A stretch of DNA of 64,000 bases from Alnus glutinosa (Eukaryota; Streptophyta; Magnoliopsida; Fagales; Betulaceae): contig NC_084886.1 of the NCBI RefSeq assembly GCF_958979055.1, positions 44,318,654-44,382,653 on the forward strand, read 5' to 3'. The notes under the pieces are model-generated. The model was not told the origin of the DNA and ran no database searches. It saw only the letters and a program-made list of their open reading frames with translations. Within the stretch, counting starts at the first letter, position 1. The number at the start of each line of letters is the position of its first letter. This document shows, in pieces, positions 23,981 to 33,666 of this stretch. A program made the position numbers and the translations under genes.

Positions 23981-26286
23981 GGGTTGAACGATGAAGTTGG
24001 TGTCAAAGATTTTGGATGCCAACCCATGAACATGAAGAATCCGAGACAAGGAGGATTTAGAGCCACCTATTTCATCTTTGGTAAGTAATTCAATGCACAA
24101 CATGACCATTTTCAAATGAAAATGGCACAGGGCACAGAACACGTACAAGCCATAATCAGAATGTTGGACTCATTAACGTCACTATTTTATATCTTGCAGC
24201 GATGATGGGGCTGGATAACATAGGCTTTGTGGCTAACATGGCAAGCCTGGTTCTATATTTCTCGTTCATCATGCACTTTGATCTCTCTGGCTCTGCAACA
24301 ACAACCACGAACTTTTTGGGTACAACATTCTTGCTGACACTCGTTGGAGGGTTCATCTCTGATACCTATATGACTCATCTCAACACTTGTGTACTCTTTG
24401 GTGGGATTCAACTACTGGTAAAGTTTACTTCTCTAAGTAGAAACAAGCATCCGATCCTAGCTCAACCCTTGAAATCAATGATATATGCTTTGGGGTGTTA
24501 TACTTTCAGGGATATATGTTGCTTATAATTCAATCCCATTATCATAAACTGCAACCTGAACCTTGTGGGGAGACAACCTGCGTGCATGGTACAAAAGCCT
24601 TGCTGTTTTATGCTTCGATATGGTTGGTGGCACTTGGAGGAGGTGGAATCAGAGGCTCTGTTCCAGCTTTAGGCGCTGGTCAGTTTGACGACAAGCACCC
24701 TGAAGAACGCAAGCAAATAGCCACCTTCTTCAATTTGTTTCTGCTTAGCATTACCATTGGGGCTTCTATTGGTGTAACATTTGTGGTGTATGTCAACTCA
24801 CATCTTGGGTGGGACAAAGGTTTTAGCATCTCCATGTCATGCGCATTTGTTGGTCTTGTCTGTCTTGCATTAGGAAAGCCATTTTATCGTGTTCGGGTCC
24901 CCGGAGAAAGTTCGTTGTTGAGAGTCTTACAGGTATTTTTGACCTAATATCATATTAAATTATCACTTATTTTAAAAATCTTAATCGATAAGAGAAGATG
25001 AATTTAATCATTTAATTTATATTTTTACTAGCTCTAGCCAACAAATGGGCTATTAACTCCATGTAGAACTCATTTGAGACGATATTCCTTACAGGTTTTG
25101 GTGGTGACAGTGAAGAACTGGAGGGTAGACGTACCCAACTCGGACGAACTATATGAGCTACGCGATCGCAAGTCTCTTTCAAATGGAGAGCTCATCCCCC
25201 ACAGCAACCAGTTCAGGCAGGATTTCTTAGCAAGCAATTGTTATTAAAGTTTATAGACCTTTATGTCGTCTAACGAAAGGACTAAATAATATGTTAAATG
25301 ATCACTACTTATTTCTAAAGAATGTGAACGTACTGATCGGACTTATATGTTTGGCTAGATTACTAGACAAGGCGGCTGTTCTGCCAAAAGGCACGGAGGC
25401 AGGAAAATGGAGGGTCTGCAGCGTAACGCAAGTGGAAGAAGTGAAGATTCTGACAAGGATGATGCCCATTATTCTAAGCACCATCCTCATGAACACATGT
25501 TTAGCCCAGTTGCAGACCTTTTCCGTCCAACAGGGGACCATCATGAACACACACATCCACAGATTTGATGTCCCATCAGCCTCAATTCCCGTCATTCCTT
25601 TAGTTTTCATGTCGCTTCTCATACCCGTCTACGAATTTGCCTTGGTGCCAATCTTGCGTAAAATCACAGGCCACCCCAACGGCATAACCCACTTGCAGAG
25701 AGTGGGGGTTGGGCTTGTCCTCTCCGCAATCTCAATGGTTATAGCAGGCATCATAGAAGTGAAGAGGAAGCACGAATTCATCCACCACAATCACCGAATC
25801 AGCCTCTTTTGGCTGTCTTTCCATTATGCCATCTTCGGAATTGCGGATATGTTTACACTCGTGGGGCTCCTGGAGTTTTTCTATAAGGAGGCCCCTGCTG
25901 GCATGAGATCCCTTTCCACTTCTTTCTCCTGGCTCTCTTTGTCCATCGGCTACTACTTGAGCACCGCGTTCGTTGAGCTCATAAACTTGGTCACCGGTAA
26001 GCTGAGTAAGAGCAAGACGGGGTGGCTGGAAGGGCGTGACATGAATAAGAGCCATCTGGAGCGCTTCTACTGGTTCTTGGCAGTTCTCAGCATTCTCAAC
26101 TTTGTTAATTACGTGTTTTGGGCTAAATGGTACAAGTACAAAACGGATGATCCGATTGATGAAGAAATGCTACTCAAATCAAGCCAAGCAGGCGGCGCAG
26201 ATCAATCATTATCTGCTACTATTACTACTACTACTATGAGCTTTATATCCAAAGACCAAGAGCAAGAAGATCAGAGAAAGAATTGA
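23981..26286 (+). CDS. NRT1/PTR family (NPF) transporter, copy 1
   Basis: Five exons join in frame: 23981-24080, 24200-24417, 24510-24932, 25095-25216 and 25359-26286, giving 596 residues plus a missing N terminus. The first follows a CTTGTAG acceptor; the codon before it is a stop in the same frame, so an upstream exon with the ATG is expected. NPF features are MMGLDNIGFVANMASLVLYF (TM1), LTLVGGFISD, GGIRGSVPALGAGQFDD, FFNLFLLSITIGASIGVT, PFYRVRVPGESS, LDKAAVLP, TQVEEVKIL, LQTFSVQQGT, FALVPILRKITGHP and ADMFTLVGLLEFFYKEAP. These 12-TM carriers move nitrate, peptides or hormones with protons. The pattern seems nearest NPF4-type proteins, without certainty. The usual ExxE[R/K] of TM1 is absent. 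The intron after QFR has a GC donor (CAG/GCAGGA). Confidence 0.88.
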
Positions 26287-27085
26287 GTTAGGTTAAGTAA
26301 TCTTACGTACATGCATGACAACTTAACTCGACCACCATTTCTGAAGGTTGAGCAAAGTAGTCATGCATGTCCTAATAAATTATATATTTCCTACATATTT
26401 ATACAATCCTTCCTCCTCCCCTGCAATCCAACAAAATGGTTTGTAGTTCTCTTTTTTGATAATATATATGCTCTATATATTAATAAATTAAGGACTTTCT
26501 CATTACATTTGAAGCGTTCATGAATGGTGGCCAAGATTTACAAGGCATTAATTAATACAGAAGGCTTTGTGAATCTGTGATAATAAATCGCAGGGGTTCT
26601 AGACTGGAATATTGTCTCGTTGGACATGGCAAAGTAGAGCTAAATCTAAGGCTGGGCATCAAATAAGCCAAAACCGACCAGTCCGATGCTACCAAATAAC
26701 CTGAATCTACTAGGTTCGACCTATTTTTTGAGGTTGTCGATCGATCAGTGAGGGAGGAGGAGCACCAACCACCGTGGTATATAAATGGTAGACTTTCCAC
26801 CGAAGGGCGGCTCAATAAATATTGAATCTTAAGGCAAAAGTTGGAATTTAAAATGATCCTTTTTTACTTTAAAATATTAATATAATACATTTTTATATTA
26901 AATACAGAAAAATTAATTTAAAAATCATTCTTTTAGCTTTTTGGAATATATATTACTAATTAAAGTTTCATGTTTAAGTTGTGTTAATTAGTATATTTTT
27001 TTTAATAGATTATATGACTAACCCTACTTACAAATTTAATATAAAAAGCTTTTTTTTTTAGGCCTTTTATAAATTGGAGGCCTTA
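26287..27085. other. 3' flank of NPF copy 1
   Basis: The first 400 bases or so (to about 26690, TAAGGCTGGGCATCAA) match the 3' flank of NPF copy 2 (45528-45970), so the duplication extends past the stop. After that comes AT-rich sequence (26820-27070) without a gene. It ends in GGCCTTTTATAAATTGGAGG next to the Harbinger-type element. Confidence 0.6.
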
Positions 27086-28088
27086 GAGCATCTGTAGTGA
27101 AGTCGGCAAAATTTCAGCTAATTTTGACGAAAAATATCACTTTTGTTATTTTAGCTACCTAGTTTTCAAAAGCTCTAAATATCAAACTCCCCAAATATTC
27201 TCCACTTTAAAATAAATATTATTTTTTAATAACTTTTCAACCAACAAACTTTCGGACTCTTCTAGAATTCAGTCCTCCCTTTCCTTTTTCTTCTCTTCCC
27301 TTCTCTTCTCTTCTTCTCCATTTCTTGCCTTCCTGACCCGTCGTTTTTCTCTTCTCTATGACCTAAAATAGAGAGATGAGAGACTCTGTGAGAGAGAAGC
27401 AGATACCGAGAGAGGAAAAGAGACCTGAGACTTGAGAGACCCAGCTCGATTGTGGAAGACCCGTAGCAATCCGACGAACACAGAGACCCACATCCATGGG
27501 TCGTTGGCCAGAACCCATCTCCGATGGACGTGAGGTGATTTTCCGGTGAAAATCGGGTCAATTCCAGTGGGTTCCCGATAGGTGTTTTCCGGTGACTTGA
27601 GATATGACTTTTGATGAATTTTCTAGGATTAAACAGAAAAATCTTAAGGTAATTTCTTGAGTTTTTTATTTGGACTATTATTGATTAATTTGGGCTATTA
27701 TTGATTAATGGTTTTTAGTGAACCGTGTGTATTTTTTGTGTTGATCTCCCTGTTCTGGCTGATTGTATTTCTTGTGTGTTTGCTGTGATATTTTCAGTCG
27801 TGGTCCCTGTGATTTCCGGTTGTGGTGTCTCCCCTGTGATACTTTTGGTGTTGATTTTCTGCTCATCAACGACCTTGGTGTTGATCTTCTGCTCATCCCG
27901 TGAAAATGGAATAAAAAAAATAAAAAATAAGAAGAGACGATCGTGTTTTCCCTTGTCTCATCAGACGAGGGTTTCTGACAATCAGCAAATGTACTGTAGA
28001 TGTAGAGAGTTTGTTGGATACGAGATTTTGAGCAAAATCGTCTGATTTTGGTGATTTCGTCTGTTTGACGACTTCACTACAAATGCTC
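27086..28088. mobile_element. Non-autonomous PIF/Harbinger-type transposon
   Basis: The left end GAGCATCTGTAGTGAAGTC and the right end GACTTCACTACAAATGCTC form a terminal inverted repeat with one mismatch. The element is flanked by TTA on both sides (27083-27085 and 28089-28091), the target duplication expected for this superfamily. The 1.0 kb interior has CT-rich and TG-rich tracts but no transposase. Confidence 0.8.
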
Positions 28089-28091
28089 TTA

Positions 28092-28353
28092 AGTGGTAGC
28101 CTAACTCGCCTAGCCATGGAGCCAGCCTTGCTTTCTACTCACAACCTTCTAGTGGCGGAGCCAGGAATCTATCTTAGTAGGGGCGGAATTAAAATAATAA
28201 AATATAATAATAAATAATTTTTTTTGTTCTTTTTATATAGTATATTTTTATTATAATATATAAAAGTGTGGTAATTACAATTCAAAATATAAATTATAGC
28301 ATAATATATGTATCACAAAAAAAATGTATTTATCAAACTTCATAAATATATGC
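28092..28353. mobile_element. hAT-like end fragment
   Basis: AGTGGCGGAGCCAGGAATC near 28152 matches the terminal repeat typical of plant hAT elements of the CAGGGGCGGAGCCA group. AT-rich sequence follows up to the Cassandra element. The opposite end is not seen, so this is a truncated remnant. Confidence 0.5.
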
Positions 28354-28939
28354 TGTAACGACACACCACAACGACACAATATTGTCCGCTTTTGGCTCTT
28401 CCAAACCAAACTTCCCAGGAGGTCTCCCATCCTGGTACTGCTCTCGCAGAAGCACGCTTAACTGCAGAGTTTTGATAGGTTTATTACGGCTTTAAAACGC
28501 GTTGTGTCAAGAATGGTGCGTTTATATATATAAGCACATCCACATTCCCAAGCGATGTGGGACATTACAATCACCCCTTTCTTGGGACCCAGCGTCCCCG
28601 CTGGCGACTCTCATGGGATCACCCATTCTTGGCATCCCGGCGAGTGCCCATTGACGACCCTCATGGGCTTGTGAACGCTCCCCCATCTCAGGTTGGGCAA
28701 TGGCTCTGATACCATTTGTAACGATCCACCCCCAACGACACAATGTTGTCCACTTTTGGCTTTCCCAAACCAGATTTCTCAGGAGGTCACCCATCCTAGT
28801 ACTGCTCTCGCAAAAGTACGCTTAACTGCGGAGTTCTGATAGGTTCATGATCATCACGACTTTAAAACGCGTTGTATCAAGAAAAGTGTGTTTATACATA
28901 TAAGCACATGCTCATTCTCAGGCGATGTGGGACGTCACA
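28354..28939 (-). mobile_element. Cassandra TRIM retrotransposon with 5S rRNA sequence in its LTRs
   Basis: Two related LTRs, 28354-28569 and 28717-28939, each begin TGTAACGA and end in CA. They enclose about 147 bases. On the minus strand the primer site TGGTATCAGAGCC (28714-28702) lies just inside the 5' LTR, and a purine tract AAAGGGGTGAT precedes the 3' LTR. Each LTR carries a stretch like plant 5S rRNA on the minus strand (about 28410-28480 and 28770-28843, including AGCGTGCTT and TGGTACTGC-like parts), the hallmark of Cassandra. Flanks TATGC and TATGT are near-identical target duplications. The element codes for nothing. The LTRs are clearly diverged, so it is not a recent insertion. 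Confidence 0.92.
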
Positions 28940-29825
28940 TATGTCAAATTGATATATCAGTTAACATGTAGGCACTAATACAAAAACAAAAACAAAAAAA
29001 AACAAAAAAAAAAAAAAAAAAGTAGAAGAAGAAGAAGAAGAAGAAAGAAAATTACAAAATACAAGGTGTCGAAAATTGCATCCTACACGCCCTAAAATTG
29101 CTAGTACCGTAGTAACGTGTAAAGAAAGATTTGAGACGTGTCTGAAAACAAATGTTAGGATACTACTAAATGTACTATAAGGGCTTACAAACTGACATGT
29201 CAACTACTAAACTGACTTTGACAATCCATATGGCTCATGAGTGCCACATAATCTTTTAAAAAAAAAAAAAAGAAAGAAAGAAAGAAGAAGAAGAAGAAGC
29301 AAAGTAATTAAGGGGTGACTTGACCACCCTTCCATTTTATACTTTTAAAGTTTTAAGGGGTGGTTAGCCACTCCCATGGTTGCTGACCACCCTCTTAAGG
29401 TGAGAAGGTGATTGTTCTTCCCATCAAACTCTAAGGGATGGTTGCATCACCTCTAAGCCATCGAGACAATTACTACCACCCCCATGAGCCAGATTTTGTG
29501 GTTGCGACCACTCCCATGAGCAATTGCTATAATTACGACCACTTCCCATGAGCTAGATTTAGTTGTTACAACCATACCGATATGGTGGAAAAGAGTGTAT
29601 CAATTATGGTTTGCACCATAATAGAGCTATCGGTTTGTTCTGCACCAAATCTAGTGGTTACAACCACTCCTCCTCCCCCCCCCCAATTTGGTGTGGAACA
29701 AATTATACAGTGAACTGCGGTGGTTGGATCATATTGTTGATTATAACTATTTCATCATATTAGTGTATAATTGAATGACTAAATTTCTCGTAATCTATCA
29801 ACATAGCATTTTCCTCTTGAAATAG
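28940..29825. other. Intergenic DNA with MITE and simple repeats
   Basis: About 28960-29250 carries A and GAA runs and a piece (TACTATAAGGGCTTACAAACTGA) that recurs reversed at about 46040-46070, suggesting a shared MITE. From 29270 come GAA repeats and a stretch rich in GACCAC and GGTGGT motifs. From about 29727 (TTGTTGATTATAACTATTTCA) the sequence matches the intron upstream of HYH copy A. No coding region is seen. Confidence 0.5.
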
Positions 29826-30064
29826 GTTGCTTAGGAACAGAGTATCTGCTCAACAAGCCCGAGAAAGGAAGAAGGTATATGTGAATGAACTGGAATCAAG
29901 AGCCAAAGAATTGCAGGACAGGAACTCCAAGTTAGAGGAGAAGATCTCAACTTTAATCAACGAAAACATCGTGCTTAGGAAGGTGAGAGATATCCATCCC
30001 TTCTCTCATTGTTGCATTTGCATGTTACCTATATGTATATGCAGAGAAGGAGAGGGGGTACCCC

Positions 30065-30235
30065 GAGTAATGCTACATGTTATACCCATGTCCCTCTTGT
30101 GTCCCTCTAAAAATGAGGTGGCTTTTAAAATCACCATTGAGCTTGTGATTGATTAAAATTGAATTTTGATCACATGGTGATTTTAAAAGCCACATCATTT
30201 TTAGAGGGACATGGGTATGACGTTTAAAATTACTC
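30065..30235. mobile_element. MITE in HYH copy B intron
   Basis: A left arm of about 70 bases beginning GAGTAATGCTACATG and a right arm ending AAAATTACTC are inverted copies. Both contain CATGTCCCTC and GTGGCTTTTAAAATCACCAT. The arms are separated by a short AT-rich loop, giving a strong hairpin. GGTACCC occurs on both sides, perhaps from the target duplication. It is absent from copy A, so it inserted after the HYH duplication or was lost there. Confidence 0.75.
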
Positions 30236-30299
30236 AGGTACCCCCCCCCCCCCCCAATTTCTTGAAAAAAAAAATTTATAAGGATGAAAAAAAAAAAAA

Positions 30300-32412
30300 A
30301 AAAAAAAAAAAACAATTCTAGCCCATTGGCCCCTTCTCAAATGATGTTGGCCCTTACCCAATTAAATTTTCTGCCTTAACCAAATAACCCTAAAAAAAAT
30401 AAAAAATAAAAAAAATAGGCCCTCTTAATCTACAGATTTGCTATAAACATCAAATGTCGTCGTCAAGCAATTTTCTAGCCAAACAACTGAATCAAGAATT
30501 TTTAATATTTAATAAAAAAAAACTAAAACAAGAATACCTCTTCTCCACTACTCAGTACTCTCCTCCACTACCTCTTCTTGAAATATTGAATTTAATGGTT
30601 TCATATAATGAACAGATTGCTGAAGTAATAGCTAAAGCTCCAAAAAAATGCCTCTTATACATCACCAATGAGAAAGAAAGAAATTTTATATATTTTTTCA
30701 ACCAAAGTGAAGGAGACAATTCGCAAAGAAATTGGTAATGCGAAGTTTTGCATAATGGTTGATGAAGCTCGTGATGAGTCAATGAAAGAGCAAATGGCTA
30801 TAGTTTTAAGATTTGTCGACAAAGATGGTTTTGTGTGGTAATGTTTTTTTCGGGTTGTTCATGTCGCTAATACTGCGGCACCAATCCTACAAAAGGGCAT
30901 ATATTTTGTATTGTCTCAACATAAGCTAGCCATTGAAAATATTCGAGGGCAAGAATATGACGATGCAAGTAACATGCGAGGTGAGTGGAATGGGTTGCAA
31001 GCTTTGATTTCAAATGATTGTCCATATGCCTACTATATTCATTGTTTTGCACATCGTTTGCAATTGGCATTAGTAGCGGCATCAAAAGAATTTATTCTTG
31101 TTCATCAATTTTTCATTAATTTGAATTCTATTGTTTGTGCCTCATGCAATCGATTTGAAGAATTGCAGATTTCTCAAACTGCTGAAATTGCTTACCTGAT
31201 GGAAAATAATGAGATTGAGAATGGAAGGGGACGTAATCAAATTAGTACTTTACAACGGGCTGGAGATACTCGTTGGAGTTCTCACTTGAGATTAGTTTCT
31301 AGCTTGATCAAAAATTTTAGTCCAGCTTGTGAAGTTATTCTTAAAATCATTGATGTGAGAACTACTTCTTCCCAACGAGCAGAAGCAGATTCAGTTTATC
31401 AGGTAATGACTTCATTTGAATTTGTCTTCATATTGCATCTCATGAAAGAAATGATGCAAATTACTGATCATCTATGTCAAGAATTGCAATCAAAATCTCA
31501 AGACATTTTAAGTGCTATGAATCTTGTTTCATCAACTAAAGCATATATCCAACAATATAGAAATGATAAATAGGATGATTTACTTACCAATGTAATGTCA
31601 TTTTGAGAGAAACGCAATATAGATGTCCCAGATATGAATGCCCGTTATGAGAGGCGAGGTCGAGCTCGTCATCAACAAGCCGACTTTACAATTGAGCAAC
31701 ATTATCGAGTGGATTTTTTTGTGCCTCTATAGATTCTCAATTGCAAGAATTAAATCGCCGATTTAGTAAGCATGCAGTAGAGTTGCTTATTCTCGGCTTA
31801 GCTCTTGATCCTCGAGCCGCACGTGAATCTTTTAGAATTGATGATATTTGTCAGTTGGTAAACAAGTTTTATCCGCAAAATTTTACTAATCTTGAAAAGA
31901 AACAGTTGGAAATAAAACTTAACCATTATAAGCATAATATAGTTCAACATTCGAGTTTCCAAGCACTGTCAAATATTTCTAAATTGTGCCAATGGTTGGT
32001 TAGTACCGGAAAATCAGCTATCTACCAACTTGTTTTTCGAGTTATTGTACTTGTGCTTACTCTTCATGTTTCTACCGCAACTACAGAACGAGCATTTTCA
32101 GCTATGAATATTGTCAAAACTAGGCTTCGCAACAAAATTGAAGATGAGTTTCTAACGGATTCTTTAATGGTGTACATCGAAAGAGAAGTTACTGCTACAA
32201 TTAGCATAGATTCAATCATAGATGATTTTCGGGATTCAAAAAAACGGCGAGTTCCATTTTAATTAGTGTTTTGGATGAAATTTGATGTATTATGAAACCC
32301 TTATTTTCTATAATTACTTTTGTTTAATATATATATATATAATTTATTTTTATTTTTTTGGTTCAAAAATGCCTTAGCCCCTGCTCAAAATACTTTCTGG
32401 CCCCGTCTATGT
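30300..32412 (+). mobile_element. hAT transposon (ZMYM1/TTF-type) in HYH copy B intron
   Basis: Broken transposase frames run along the plus strand. They cover IAEVIAKAPKK near 30620; the catalytic-core piece FCIMVDEARDESMKEQMA near 30740-30800 in another frame; the frame 30911-31573 with GQEYDDASNMRGEWNGLQ and YYIHCFAHRLQLAL; and 31741-32262 with the C-terminal dimerisation region (TLHVSTATTERAFSAMNIVK). Stops at about 30736, 30840, 31571 and others separate the frames. The N-terminal TTF zinc-finger part is missing. The right end (TTTCTGGCCCCGTCTATG) resembles the hAT terminal repeat; the left end may be the CAGAGAAGG near 30042, outside the nested MITE. It is dead and has no relation to HYH function. 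Confidence 0.8.
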
Positions 32413-32527
32413 GTATGTATATATATATATATAATTTAAATTCATTCTCCAATAGGTTCTTCTGAACGCCAGGCCTAAGAATGATGAAAGTACTGAGTTG
32501 AAGAAGGATCAGTTTGGCAAGAGCTGA

Positions 32528-33666
32528 CAAGCATAAGGTCATTTTGTTTAGGCCTTTCGAGTTATATGATTTTTGTTTAGGATTCTCAAGAGATCATTTT
32601 AGACAAGAGTAATGCTAATTAAAAGCTGTATCCTCGTTTTACTGGACTAATGTAGTGATGCTCATTAGTCCTTAGATTAATTCTTGTTAAAAAAATATCT
32701 ATATATCTAAGAGAAATTGACGCCGAAACAGAATAACGATTATTCTGTAGGCTAACCAACAGGTAGTTTGCAAGGAAGAAAAAAGTAAATTCACCCCAAA
32801 ACAGAGAGAAAACTCTGAATTTTGATAAATTATCAATAACAATAAGCTGTCGAAAAACGCCCACAAGCCAGGCTTAAATAGCTGAAAATTAGGTTTTAGG
32901 AGAATTTTTACCAAAAATAGCAAAATCTCGAAAACCCTACTAAAACGAAATACGTAATAAAATAAGTATTTTGTCGAAAATCTGGCCCAAATCGGGCTTA
33001 GAATCACCTCCTAAACAATAAACGAAAAGTTATCATAAATGGAAAAAAAAAAAAAAAATATATCTAAAATTAGGGTTTTGACAAGGAAAACAGAGGATTT
33101 TGGGGCTCGAAACAAGGTGCACCGAGAAAAGCTCGGTGGCCACGACGTGCGCACCGAAGAGAGCTTTCCGAATTGCGGTCATATGCGCGAAACGGATACT
33201 CGTAGCCAAAGTTATGGCCAAATTACTGCAGCGCACACGGAAATTGCTCCAATTAGGCTAAATTATGATTTCTTGCCAATTTTGCGCTGATCCGCCTGCT
33301 CCAGGTATTTCAGCGCCATTATTGTGCAATCTGACAGCTCAGCGTCATCAGACTCGGATCCTCCTGCATCAGAAATCCTTGGTGTCTCACTCTCATCCCA
33401 CTCCTATTACATCATTATCTACGTGGACTAATAATGTTGTTAAGAAAATCAGGGTCCCACTAAACTCTCCCTAATATCTCTCACATTATTGGTCCACGTA
33501 AACAAGGGTGGGATAAGAGTGAGATGAGAGTGGAACACCAAGCATTTCTCTATATTCAAAGATTGATGAGCACTGCCACATGAGTTCAATAAAATATAGG
33601 ATGTGATATTTACCTGCGTACATGCCTCCTCCATTTCTCTTTTCTCATCTCAAGAATCCCTCCACA
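32528..33666. other. HYH copy B 3' flank, MITE split by a later insertion
   Basis: The flank matches that of copy A up to about 32690. The MITE seen whole at 4779-4938 is represented here by its left part (32607 to about 32690) and its right part (about 33554-33618). About 860 bases of AT-rich insertion lie between them and end in the MITE at 33371-33549. No gene is seen. Confidence 0.6.
33371..33549. mobile_element. MITE with about 38-base terminal inverted repeats
   Basis: The left end AGAAATCCTTGGTGTCTCAC and the right end (reverse complement AGAAATGCTTGGTGTTCCAC) continue into matching CTCTCATCCCACTC arms. Inner parts (ACGTGGACTAATAATG and CATTATTGGTCCACGT) pair as well. It forms the right end of the sequence that splits the older MITE. 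Confidence 0.75.

Larger units (their letters stand above)
29826..32527 (+). pseudogene. HY5/HYH-like bZIP, last two exons (copy B)
   Basis: Duplicate of the HYH 3' end. Exon 29826-29982 encodes the same [16 protein letters not shown] basic region and zipper; ENTMLRK is ENIVLRK here. Exon 32456-32527 encodes [21 protein letters not shown] and stops at TGA, two residues later than copy A. Reading frame, acceptor and donor are preserved, but the intron has grown from about 100 bases to about 2.5 kb through a MITE and a hAT element. No upstream HYH exons were found between NPF copy 1 and this exon, so it is probably a duplicated 3' fragment. It could still be spliced into a transcript started elsewhere. 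Confidence 0.75.

Noticed and set aside
28410-28843. 5S rRNA genes
   Set aside because: The two 5S-like stretches are partial, diverged and lie within paired LTRs with primer site and purine tract, so they belong to a Cassandra element.
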